Made by a program: the position numbers and the translations under genes. From positions 1-48,317 of the forward strand of contig JAHQVZ010000027.1 of assembly GCA_019634055.1 (NCBI GenBank): 48,317 nucleotides of DNA. Direction: 5' to 3'. Below are positions 28,365-35,944 of the stretch, one piece after another (the stretch's first letter is position 1; every line of letters starts with the position of its first letter). This stretch comes from Leptolyngbyaceae cyanobacterium MAG.088 (GTDB taxonomy: Bacteria; Cyanobacteriota; Cyanobacteriia; Phormidesmidales; Phormidesmidaceae). The notes below the pieces were generated by a model that searched no databases, was not told the DNA's origin, and was given only the letters and a program-made list of their open reading frames with translations.

Positions 28365-29906
28365 GTGATAAGTGAATCAGCCAACTGCGTAGTTCGAGAT
28401 AACTCAACCTTTAATCAGTTACAGGCTCGGTTAACGACATGCTGGCAGCCTATAGATTGCTTTGATCGGGCTCCTAGGCAAATTTTAGTTGTGCCCTCCC
28501 TCAGTCTTGATCAAGAGGAACTGAGGAAGATAGAGGGGGTACATCATTATGAAGAGCGGTTGCTATTTGCCTTGCTTCACTTGCGTAACCCTAATACATC
28601 GCTAATTTATGTGACTTCTCAGCCGTTACATCCCAGCGTTGTGGATTACTATCTGGAATTACTGCCAGGGATTCCGAGTTCCCATGCTCAAAATCGGTTG
28701 CGTCTTTTTTCTACCTATGACGGTTCGCAACAGCCTTTAACTCAAAAGATTCTGCATCGTCCCCGTTTAGTGGAGCGTATTCGTCAGTGTCTTGCTCCTT
28801 CAGAAGCCTATATGGTTTGCTTCAACTCTACGGCCTGGGAGCAGCAGTTGGCCCTGTCATTAAATATTCCCCTAATGGCGTTATCGCCGATGCTGCTGAA
28901 TTTGGGAACTAAGGCGGGGAGTCGTGAGATTTTTGCGTCCTGTCATGTTCCACATCCCATGGGGAGTTGTCTTACGCACTGTGTTGAGGACTTGGCTACG
29001 GCTACGGCTCAGCTTTGGGAGCAGCTACCAGAATTAAAGCGGATTGTGATTAAGCTGAATGAGGGGTTCTCAGGGGAAGGGAATGCTTTGTTGCTGTTAG
29101 ATGAACTGGAAGCCGTAGCGCCTGGTAAGGCAACCCACGACGAAAGGGTAGTCAGGATACTTGAAGCCTTTAGGCATAACATGCGCTTTCAATATGTGCA
29201 TGAAACGTGGGGCCACTTTAGTAGAAAGATAGGAGAGTTGGGTGCGATCGCAGAAGCTTTTATCGAAGGTGACATCAAGCGTTCCCCCAGTGTTCAAGGC
29301 CACATTACCCCCTTTGGCGAGGTGGAAATCTTATCGACCCATGACCAAATCTTAGGGGGGCCAGATGGGCAAGTCTTTTTGGGGTGTCGGTTTCCTGCAG
29401 ATAAGGCCTATCGGATGGAATTGCAGAAAATGGGGCGTTGTGTTGGTGAGGCATTGGCACAGCGAGGAGCCTTGGAGCGATATAGCGTTGATTTTATTGC
29501 GGTGCAGCAAGCGGACCAAACGTGGGATTTAAATGCAATTGAAATTAATCTGCGTAAGGGGGGCACAACTCACCCTTTTATGGCTTTACAACTACTGACT
29601 AACGGTAGCTATAACCTAGAAGATGGGCAGTTTTACACACCCCAGGGCCAGCCCAAATACTATCGGGCCTCGGATAATTTACAAAAAGAGCAGTATAAGG
29701 GGTTGTTGCCCAATGATTTGATGGACATCATCATGATTGAGCAATTGCACTTTAATTCTATTGCCGGAACGGGGGCCGCATTTCACCTGATGGGATGCCT
29801 CTCGGAATATGGCAAGCTGGGTCTCACCTGTATTGGCAATAGCCCTGATGAAGCGGAGCAAATCTATGGGCAAGTTGTAACTGCCCTGGATAAGGAAACC
29901 AGCTAA
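28365..29906 (+). CDS. ATP-grasp carboxylate-amine ligase, PGM1-related
   Basis: 513-residue ATP-grasp protein resembling the PGM1 peptide ligase of pheganomycin synthesis and its uncharacterised cyanobacterial relatives. ATP-grasp signs are in the second half: KLNEGFSGEGNALLLL (nucleotide-binding lysine and glycine loop), AFIEGD, and the metal-binding acids in DLNAIEINLRKGGTTHPF. The N-terminal ~180 residues form a domain specific to this family (QILVVPSLSLD, YVTSQPLHPSV). GTG start with SD GAAGGGG. No precursor peptide or other natural-product gene is next to it, so substrate and product are unknown. Its stop codon lies in a 13-bp tandem repeat shared with smpB. Confidence 0.78.
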   Translation: MISESANCVVRDNSTFNQLQARLTTCWQPIDCFDRAPRQILVVPSLSLDQEELRKIEGVHHYEERLLFALLHLRNPNTSLIYVTSQPLHPSVVDYYLELLPGIPSSHAQNRLRLFSTYDGSQQPLTQKILHRPRLVERIRQCLAPSEAYMVCFNSTAWEQQLALSLNIPLMALSPMLLNLGTKAGSREIFASCHVPHPMGSCLTHCVEDLATATAQLWEQLPELKRIVIKLNEGFSGEGNALLLLDELEAVAPGKATHDERVVRILEAFRHNMRFQYVHETWGHFSRKIGELGAIAEAFIEGDIKRSPSVQGHITPFGEVEILSTHDQILGGPDGQVFLGCRFPADKAYRMELQKMGRCVGEALAQRGALERYSVDFIAVQQADQTWDLNAIEINLRKGGTTHPFMALQLLTNGSYNLEDGQFYTPQGQPKYYRASDNLQKEQYKGLLPNDLMDIIMIEQLHFNSIAGTGAAFHLMGCLSEYGKLGLTCIGNSPDEAEQIYGQVVTALDKETS

Positions 29907-29918
29907 GGAAACCAGCTA
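29891..29918. repeat. 13-bp tandem duplication joining two convergent stop codons
   Basis: TAAGGAAACCAGC occurs at 29891-29903 and again at 29904-29916. The second copy starts with the TAA stop of the ATP-grasp gene; the next bases hold the reverse-strand TAG stop of smpB (29918-29916). The two genes therefore end 9 bp apart, inside a recent-looking slippage duplication. Confidence 0.8.
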
Positions 29919-30401
29919 ACGATTTTTCATCATGCGGGCGATGTCACGTTTTTCCTGCTTTTGTTTTAAGGATTCACGCTTATCGTGGAGCTTTTTACCA
30001 CGCCCAATGGCGATATTGACCTTGACCCGTCCTTTTTTTAGATATAGCTTTAGGGGAACCAGGGTCAGACCCTTTTCTTCTACTTTGCCGATTAGCTTAC
30101 GAATTTCGGCTTTATGTAGCAATAGCCGACGGGGACGGCGCGGGTCATGGTTATAGGCCTGATTGGTCATATTGTGGGGTGAAATGTGGACATTGAGTAA
30201 CCACACCTCTCCATTTTTGACCTGGGCATAGCCATCTCGCAGATTGACCTTGCCTGCTCGGATCGACTTGACCTCGGTACCTTTTAAGGCGATGCCTGCT
30301 TCATAGCTGTCTAAAATTTCGTAGGTAAAACGAGCCTGGCGATTGTCAGCCATGACTTTAAAGCCATCATTGGGCTGGGATTTTTTATTTGTCTTCGCCA
30401 T
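29916..30401 (-). CDS. smpB: SsrA-binding protein
   Basis: Delivers tmRNA to stalled ribosomes in trans-translation. 161 residues: an OB-type core starting around NRQARFTYEILDSYEAGIALKGTEVKSIR, the loop RPRRLLLHKAEI, and a basic C-terminal tail (KQKQEKRDIARMMKNR) that enters the decoding centre. All typical features are retained. The tmRNA gene itself is not in the window. Convergent with the ATP-grasp gene (9-bp gap) with the tail codons next to the tandem repeat. Confidence 0.96.
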   Translation of the reverse strand: MAKTNKKSQPNDGFKVMADNRQARFTYEILDSYEAGIALKGTEVKSIRAGKVNLRDGYAQVKNGEVWLLNVHISPHNMTNQAYNHDPRRPRRLLLHKAEIRKLIGKVEEKGLTLVPLKLYLKKGRVKVNIAIGRGKKLHDKRESLKQKQEKRDIARMMKNR

Positions 30402-30467
30402 GCTGACTTAATTTCTACAACGATGAAACAGTTTGATTCGCTATCCTTGGTCTGCTATTGTAGCGGG

Positions 30468-30734
30468 CTATTCCACTACGACACACCATTCATGTAGCTC
30501 GTAGTTGACGCAGCCATTTTGGATCAAGGGATCGGCTTTGACAATGGCTTCAGCTTCCTCTAGAGAGGATGCCTGGAATAGCAGCATGCCGCCACCGCGC
30601 TCAGCCCAGTAACCGGTTTTAGCCTGGTGCCCCTTAGCAATCAGGTCCTTAACATAGGCCACATGGTCAGGTACAAACTGGTCAAATATGGGTTTATTGA
30701 CGATGCCACGTTCGATTTTGACAAACCAGACCAT
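30468..30734 (-). CDS. YciI-like (dimeric alpha-beta barrel) protein
   Basis: 88-residue small protein of the YciI family. Typical pattern: short N-terminal strand (WFVKIERG), PDHVAYVKDLIAKGH helix, the GGGMLLFQASSLEEAEAIVKADPLIQNG block, ending in a strand (YELHEWCVVVE). Enzyme activity is known for few members, and the conserved His (DHV) and Asp (ADP) of the putative active site are present. Upstream of smpB on the same strand with a 66-bp gap, possibly co-transcribed. Confidence 0.82.
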   Translation of the reverse strand: MVWFVKIERGIVNKPIFDQFVPDHVAYVKDLIAKGHQAKTGYWAERGGGMLLFQASSLEEAEAIVKADPLIQNGCVNYELHEWCVVVE

Positions 30735-30803
30735 AGGTAAACTCTAGAGACAGCGGCCATTTGGCCTGACAAAATATATTGTAGAAAGATTAATGGCTAA
30801 CTT

Positions 30804-31379
30804 ATGAATTCGCAGCGATTCTTCATCGCTCTGGTGCCACCCCCGGAGATTCAAGCGGCTGTCGATGATATTAAGGCCTACTTTAAGCAACAGTATGGGG
30901 CCAGTAAGGCCTTTAATTCACCGCCTCACATTACCCTGCAGGCTCCATTTGAGTGGTCTAAGGAACGGGCTTTAGATGAGTTGACTGCGGGGTTGAATGA
31001 GTTTGCTACTGGTCGGCATGAGGTTGCGATCGCACTCCGTAACTTTGGAGCCTTTCCTCCCAAAGTTATCTATGTTGATGTCATTCATAATCCAGCTTTA
31101 ATGGCCCTGCAAAAAGACTTAGCCAGATTTATGGAAGTCAACTATGGCATTATCGATCGCCGTTATAACCACTTCTGCCCCCATATGACTGTGGCCTTTC
31201 GGGATTTAACCAAAGCTGCCTTTGAGCAAGCATGGCCAGAGTTTGTCAAGAAAAAGATTGCATTTGACTTTACTGCGCAGAAAATGACTCTGCTGCACCA
31301 TAACGGTCAAAAATGGCAGGTTTATCAGGACTATTTTTTGCATAAAACTATGCCCTCTGCCAACTCAGATCAAGCCTGA
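30804..31379 (+). CDS. 2'-5' RNA ligase family protein (2H phosphoesterase)
   Basis: 191-residue 2H-type protein with both HxT motifs, His42-x-Thr44 (PPHITLQ) and His127-x-Thr129 (CPHMTVAF), spaced 85 residues apart as in the two-lobed fold. Relatives act as RNA 2',3'-cyclic phosphodiesterases or reversible 2'-5' ligases; the physiological RNA substrate is generally unclear. It faces the long DUF1593-PKD gene, whose probable terminator hairpin overlaps the final codons here (31351-31393). A decayed copy of this gene lies at about 35510-35910 in front of a second DUF1593 gene, showing that this pair was duplicated. Confidence 0.87.
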   Translation: MNSQRFFIALVPPPEIQAAVDDIKAYFKQQYGASKAFNSPPHITLQAPFEWSKERALDELTAGLNEFATGRHEVAIALRNFGAFPPKVIYVDVIHNPALMALQKDLARFMEVNYGIIDRRYNHFCPHMTVAFRDLTKAAFEQAWPEFVKKKIAFDFTAQKMTLLHHNGQKWQVYQDYFLHKTMPSANSDQA

Positions 31380-31393
31380 GTTGACAGAGGGCA
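31351..31393 (-). terminator. Hairpin between convergent ligase and DUF1593-PKD genes
   Basis: 17-bp arms (31351-31367 and 31377-31393) with one non-Watson-Crick position that is C-A on + but G-U on the - strand. In - sense it is followed by TAGTTTTATG, so it fits best as the terminator of the DUF1593-PKD gene (stop at 31463). It lies within the last nine codons of the ligase gene and may serve both. Confidence 0.65.
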
Positions 31394-31462
31394 TAGATTC
31401 CAGCCTGCATTAAAGTCTATGGCTGGAACTAAGGCATTAACCCAAGAGAAGTGGGTAAGACG

Positions 31463-34400
31463 TTAGGCCCTCCACACTTCGATGCCGCACATATTGAGAG
31501 CATCTGCTGCAAGAGTGCCTTGAACAACTAACTGTCCATTGGCAATGGAGACTGTGCCCAAATCAAGTTTTTGCCAGGTTCCTGCGGAGCCGGATGTACG
31601 ATTAGACAGGACATTGCTGCCATTGACAGTGACAGAGAAAGTGACACTGCTATTGTCCTCAAAGACCCACAGATAGACGCGGTAGTCACCGTTGGGCATG
31701 TTTTTCATGGTGACACTCACCGGTCTGCCCCAGATAAAGCTTTGGAGCATAGCCCTTGTCGAGCTATCTACAGTTGGGCTTGGGGACGTGGTGGTGACAT
31801 AGGTTTTACCAACGGTGGAATAGTTGGGAGCAGTTTTACTTTCAAAGGCGACACCATCGACAGAGAGGGCATTGCCATTGAAGTTAATGGCCCGATATAG
31901 GGTGCCAGCGCTATTATTGCCGCCGTCATTGCCGCCATCATTGCCATTATCCGGCGTGGATGCGCCTTCATTGACTGTGATGGTGACGGTATCGGTATCG
32001 GTGGCTCCGTTATCGTCGGTAACAGTTAACGTCAGAGTATGGACACCCACTGTCAGAGGAACGGAGGCTGATGCCGTAGAGGCCAGGGTGGTATTGCCCT
32101 CTTTCCAGACATAGGAAACGATGCTGCCATCGCTATCAGATGAGCCAGTGCCATTGAGGGTCACCGACTCAACGCCATCACCATTGGTATCGGTGACGGA
32201 TTGATTGGTGCCAGCATTGGCAACGGGTTCCTGATTTTGGGGTGGGGGATTGTTCCCATCATCCGCTCTCCACACTTCAATGGCGGATATATTAAGCACG
32301 CCCCGTGGCATTTCACTCTGGACCGCTAATTGACCATTGCTGATGGAGACTGTGCCAAGGTTAAGCCGTTGCCAAGTGCCAGTGCTGCCAGAATCAATAT
32401 TAGTCAAAACAGTCCTGTCATTGACTTTCAAAGAAAATGTGAAGCTACTTCCATTGATCTGAAAGACCCAAAGATAGACCTGGTAGTCTCCATCAGGAAC
32501 GCTGGTCATGGTGACGCTGGAACTTCGGCGTCGAATAAAGCTCTGAATTAAAGCCTTTTTATTAGTGCCCACAGAAGGTATGGGCACGATTTGGGAAACA
32601 AGGGGGTTCCCAAATGTGGAATAGTTGGAAGCACTTTTGCCTTCAAAGGCGACGCCATCGACAGAGATGGCATTGCCATTGAGGTTAATGGCCCGATACA
32701 GATTGCCAGCGTTAGTGGGTGGGGTATTTCCGCCATCATTTCCACCGTCATTGCCGCCGTCATTTCCACCGTCATTGCCGCCGTCGTTGTTGTCATCGTT
32801 GCCGCCATCATTGCCGCCATCATTGCCGTCGTCGTTGCCGTCATCCGGTGTGGATGCGCCTTCATTGACGGTGATGGTGACAGTATCAGTGTCGGTGGCC
32901 CCGTCATCGTCAGTAACAGTTAGCGTCAGAGCATGGACACCTACTGCCAAATTAACGGAGGCTGATGCTGTAGAGGCCAGGGTGGTATTGCCCTCTTTCC
33001 AGACATAGGAAACGATGCTGCCATCGCTATCAGATGAGCCAGTGCCATTGAGGGCAATTTGTTCGATGCCGTCGCCATCGGTATCGGTGACGGTTTGATT
33101 GGCTCCAGCATTGGCAACGGGGCCCTGATTTTGAGGGGGAGGATTATTTCCACCATCCGCTCTCCACACTTCAATGGCAGAAATATTGAGAGCATCCTGG
33201 GACAGATTGCCTTGAACAACTAATTGTCCATTGGCAATGGAGACTGTGCCCAAATCAAGTTTTTGCCAGGTTCCTGCGGAGCCGGATGTACGATTAGACA
33301 GGACATTGCTGCCATTGACAGTGACAGAGAAGGTGACACTGCTATTGTCCTCAAAGACCCACAGATAGACGCGGTAGTCACCGTTGGGCATGTTTTTCAT
33401 GGTGACACTCACCGGTCTGCCCCAGATAAAGCTTTGGAGCATAGCCCTTGTCGCGCTATCTACAGCCGGGGTAGGAGCAGTGGTAGTGACAAAGGTTTTA
33501 CCAACGGTGGAATAGTTGGGAGCAGTTTTGCCTTCAAAGGCGACACCGTCAACAGAGAGGGCGTTGCCATTCAGGTTAATGGCTCGATATAGGGTATCAG
33601 CGTTAGTGGGTGGGTTATTGCCATCGTCGTTGCCACCGTCGTTGCCGTCGTCATTTCCACTGTCGTTGCCGTCGTCATTTCCACTGTCGTTGCCGTCGTC
33701 ATTTCCACCGTCATTGCCATCATCTGGTGTAGATGCGCCTGCATTGACGGTGATGGTGACCGTATCGGTGGCTGTAGCACCTTTGTCATCGGTGACAATC
33801 AGAGTGAGGGTGTGGACGCCTACAGCGAGTTCGACTTCGACTGAGCCCGCTGAATTGAGCGTTGCCACTGTTGTGTTGCCATCTTTCCAAACATAGGAAA
33901 CGATACTGCCATCACCATCGGTTGAACCAGTGCCATTTAGAAATACTCGTTCAGAGCCATCACCGTCACTATCGGTGACGGTTTGATCGGGGCCTGCATT
34001 AGCTGTCGGCCCCTGATTTGGTGGTAGTACTGTTATCTGTACGTCATCGGTGTCTCGGGCTCCACAAACGTCGATCACTGTCAGACGAAATGTGTAGGTG
34101 CCTGCCACCAGGTTGGTAACCGTTATTTCTGGTGTGGTTGCCCCAGTAAAGCCAATATTGGGACCACTGATCTGTGTCCATTCATAGGATGCGATGCTAC
34201 ATCCCACATCTATCCCGGAACCTGTGAGCGTAACTCCACTGGTAGGTAGCTGAATGGATTTATCTGGCCCTGCATCAACCACGGGGGCATCACTTAATGG
34301 TTCATGGCCATATAACCGCATGACCTTTTGCATAAAAGCCTGATGCCAGGCGTTGCGTTGTGAGATGCAGGTACCAATGCGGGCAAGAAAAACATTTGTG

Positions 34401-35374
34401 GCGTTGTACCAGGTGTTGGCAGGATTGGCATAGTCCCATTCATAGCCGCCATCAATCCCGATCCAGTAGTTAGGTCTTTCGGGGAATGGGCGAACATATC
34501 TGCCAGCCCAGGAGCCTCGAGTTGGATCATTAAGGTTATTGGCAGGGTCGAGTAAGTAGAGGACTGAATTGGTATCTAATGCTCGGAAATAGTTTGGAAA
34601 GACCTGCTTTATATTGGCTCCAAGGGCACCTGCGTATTGTTTTAGTTGATCATTAAGAATGACGGCTTCATTAGCCACACGTAAATCTTCATTGAAAACC
34701 ATTCCCATCCAGGACCAGTCCATTTCCAACCACCAAAGATCTGGATAGTTATTCCAGATCCTCATGCGGGCATCGCCCCAGGCATTCCAGTTATATGTCT
34801 GACCATCGCCATTGGCTAATGCATTATCCAGAAGATAGGTGCCAATTGAAATGAGACGTATTTTGCTTCGTTCTGCAGAGGTAAGTTTTTCTAGACTCTG
34901 GGGAACGCGGTGGGTGCCTCCCCAGACCAACATGTAGATAGGTCGAGAGTCGGCAAGTTGTGCTTCTGCCTTGATGGTAGAAATCGCTTGGTCGTGACTG
35001 GTGAATAATTTTGTGCGAAGAGAGGATGGGGCAGGATAGTCTAATTCTTGGAATTTGTAGGCTGAATTGTTGTAGTCCTGTTCGTACAGGTCTAGGGCTA
35101 TTTGGGTGCCTGTAACACCGCTATTGATATCGTCGGGCCATATACCGCGTATATCTAATTCGTTGGCGTACATCATGAGATGTGCCATTGATTGTCTATC
35201 GTCTGGATCGCCGCTACCAACCTTGATATCGGAGATGACAACGACGCGTGGTCTTTGATTGAGAGGAATGATGCCCTGTGCTGATGCTCCAGTAATTGAT
35301 AACAGACCATTCTTGCCCCAGGAACCTGCGGCAAAACCTAGGAGGGAGTTTCTTAAAAAAGCTCGCCTATCCAT
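31463..35374 (-). CDS. Secreted DUF1593/Sde182-type protein with PKD and malectin-like repeats
   Basis: 1,303 residues, the largest gene here. The N-terminus MDRRAFLRNSLLG is a twin-arginine signal. Residues ~40-360 are the DUF1593 (cellulose-binding Sde182, nucleoside-hydrolase-like) domain: VVISDIKVGSGDPDDRQSM with the acidic cluster D49, D56, D58, D59, and VWGGTHRV. Then PKD 1 (~366-455), PKD 2 (~456-550), Asn/Asp/Gly linker, malectin-like 1 (594-739), PKD 3 (~745-835), linker, malectin-like 2 (891-1037), PKD 4 (~1043-1130), linker and malectin-like 3 (1158-1303). Likely an exported polysaccharide-binding or hydrolytic protein; activity unknown. Malectin modules 1 and 3 and PKDs 3 and 4 are near-identical in DNA. 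The downstream 35945-37042 gene is a short paralogue of the first domain. Confidence 0.85.
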   Translation of the reverse strand: MDRRAFLRNSLLGFAAGSWGKNGLLSITGASAQGIIPLNQRPRVVVISDIKVGSGDPDDRQSMAHLMMYANELDIRGIWPDDINSGVTGTQIALDLYEQDYNNSAYKFQELDYPAPSSLRTKLFTSHDQAISTIKAEAQLADSRPIYMLVWGGTHRVPQSLEKLTSAERSKIRLISIGTYLLDNALANGDGQTYNWNAWGDARMRIWNNYPDLWWLEMDWSWMGMVFNEDLRVANEAVILNDQLKQYAGALGANIKQVFPNYFRALDTNSVLYLLDPANNLNDPTRGSWAGRYVRPFPERPNYWIGIDGGYEWDYANPANTWYNATNVFLARIGTCISQRNAWHQAFMQKVMRLYGHEPLSDAPVVDAGPDKSIQLPTSGVTLTGSGIDVGCSIASYEWTQISGPNIGFTGATTPEITVTNLVAGTYTFRLTVIDVCGARDTDDVQITVLPPNQGPTANAGPDQTVTDSDGDGSERVFLNGTGSTDGDGSIVSYVWKDGNTTVATLNSAGSVEVELAVGVHTLTLIVTDDKGATATDTVTITVNAGASTPDDGNDGGNDDGNDSGNDDGNDSGNDDGNDGGNDDGNNPPTNADTLYRAINLNGNALSVDGVAFEGKTAPNYSTVGKTFVTTTAPTPAVDSATRAMLQSFIWGRPVSVTMKNMPNGDYRVYLWVFEDNSSVTFSVTVNGSNVLSNRTSGSAGTWQKLDLGTVSIANGQLVVQGNLSQDALNISAIEVWRADGGNNPPPQNQGPVANAGANQTVTDTDGDGIEQIALNGTGSSDSDGSIVSYVWKEGNTTLASTASASVNLAVGVHALTLTVTDDDGATDTDTVTITVNEGASTPDDGNDDGNDGGNDGGNDDNNDGGNDGGNDGGNDGGNDGGNTPPTNAGNLYRAINLNGNAISVDGVAFEGKSASNYSTFGNPLVSQIVPIPSVGTNKKALIQSFIRRRSSSVTMTSVPDGDYQVYLWVFQINGSSFTFSLKVNDRTVLTNIDSGSTGTWQRLNLGTVSISNGQLAVQSEMPRGVLNISAIEVWRADDGNNPPPQNQEPVANAGTNQSVTDTNGDGVESVTLNGTGSSDSDGSIVSYVWKEGNTTLASTASASVPLTVGVHTLTLTVTDDNGATDTDTVTITVNEGASTPDNGNDGGNDGGNNSAGTLYRAINFNGNALSVDGVAFESKTAPNYSTVGKTYVTTTSPSPTVDSSTRAMLQSFIWGRPVSVTMKNMPNGDYRVYLWVFEDNSSVTFSVTVNGSNVLSNRTSGSAGTWQKLDLGTVSIANGQLVVQGTLAADALNMCGIEVWRA
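32061..33054 (-). repeat. Near-identical 100-bp direct repeats (PKD modules 4 and 3)
   Basis: 32061-32160 and 32955-33054 match over 100 bp with one difference (C/T in ATGCCGTAG versus ATGCTGTAG). Adjacent sequence is diverged, again pointing to local conversion between modules of the same gene. Confidence 0.82.
32727..32846 (-). repeat. Low-complexity tract encoding Asn-Asp-Gly linker (linker after PKD 3)
   Basis: Imperfect 12/24-bp tandem units (TTGCCGCC-GTCATTTCCACC-type on +) that encode DGGNDGGND-type repeats. Runs between the PKD and malectin-like modules; expected to vary in copy number. Confidence 0.8.
33614..33726 (-). repeat. Tandem 24-bp repeat encoding Asn-Asp-Gly linker (linker after PKD 2)
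   Basis: Three 24-bp units at 33641-33664, 33665-33688 (identical) and 33689-33712 (one change), flanked by related half units; the translation is NDSGNDDG-like. A shorter tract of the same type is at 31913-31952. Confidence 0.85.
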
Positions 35375-35599
35375 GGATTTTCTCCTAATACTTATGAATG
35401 CGGATACTTATGGATGCGGAGATGCTACAGGGAAATACAGATCACAAGCTTTGCGGAAAAAATAATTGCCAGGTTAAGAAAGGTATCGGCAATGCTTCAT
35501 CGTTAGCTTATGGATCCGCAGAATTTCTTCATCGTTCTTTTATCCCCTCCGGAAGTTCAGACTTACATCCATGAGATTAAAGGTTGTGCTTATATTTCC

Positions 35600-35619
35600 A
35601 TGAGCGCCATGGCGCTCAT
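35600..35619. repeat. Perfect 20-bp palindrome in ligase pseudogene
   Basis: ATGAGCGCCATGGCGCTCAT is fully self-complementary. The intact gene has no palindrome at the aligned place, though length there is nearly conserved. Confidence 0.8.
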
Positions 35620-35647
35620 AGGGCTTTGAATCCTTAGCCTCACAGCA

Positions 35648-35697
35648 TTAACGTCTTCAGTTTGAGTGGTCTCATGCGCTCAAACTGAAGACGTTAA
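35648..35697. repeat. Perfect 19-bp inverted repeat in ligase pseudogene
   Basis: Arms 35648-35666 and 35679-35697 (TTAACGTCTTCAGTTTGAG and its exact complement) with a 12-nt loop. No T-run follows. The left arm aligns to the intact ligase gene; the right arm does not, so the right arm seems to have been copied from the left. Confidence 0.8.
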
Positions 35698-35944
35698 CCC
35701 ATGGGGTGAACTATTTTATTGTGAGGATATAAAAAATAGGAGCGCATCCATACTTTTGGGGACTTTTGCCCAAAACTCATCGTTATGGATGGCATGCATA
35801 ATTCAGATGTAATGGCTTTATATCAAGCCTCTGACATATCTATGGCAGCCAAATTAACTTAGTCAGTTGCAATCTGACCTAACGCCGCTTTTCATCACGT
35901 ATGGTCAAATTTTCATAGAAAAGCCTTAGTGTTTGGCTTTACGG

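Larger units (their letters stand above)
31533..33465 (-). repeat. Near-identical 241-bp direct repeats (malectin-like modules 3 and 1)
   Basis: 31533-31773 and 33225-33465 align without gaps over 241 bp with only two differences that I can count (a/g at the GAAAGTGAC/GAAGGTGAC position and a/c near the CGAGCTATC/CGCGCTATC position). The outer parts of the modules are clearly more diverged, so the block looks like recent gene conversion or unequal crossover. Module 2 (32264-32704) is more diverged throughout. Confidence 0.85.
35510..35910 (+). pseudogene. Decayed 2'-5' RNA ligase gene (copy of 30804-31379)
   Basis: Opens ATGGATCCGCAG and translates MDPQNFFIVLLSPPEVQTYI, clearly parallel to MNSQRFFIALVPPPEIQAAV of the intact gene. 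A TGA at 35627-35629 ends the frame after 39 codons. Homology resumes as CCTCAC...TTTGAGTGGTCT (first HxT region, frame broken), then TTTTGGGGACTTTTGCCCAAAACTCATCG and CATAATTCAG-TGTAATGGCTTT (parallel to IHNPALMAL). The 3' end is less clear and probably reaches ~35910. It points, like the intact gene, toward a DUF1593 gene on the opposite strand. Contains two palindromes (35600-35619 and 35648-35697). Sure of homology, unsure of the exact end. Confidence 0.85.

Noticed and set aside
33614-33726. CRISPR-like array
   Set aside because: Units are contiguous, in frame and without unique spacers; they are protein linker repeats.
32548-33896. Antisense ORFs with Pro/Ser-rich repeats opposite the PKD gene
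   Set aside because: They are translations of the repeated linker and PKD codons on the wrong strand; the - strand frame has clear domains and the antisense frames none.
35510-35910. Insertion sequence or MITE as cause of the palindromes
   Set aside because: No terminal repeats with target duplication or transposase; the background aligns to the intact ligase gene.
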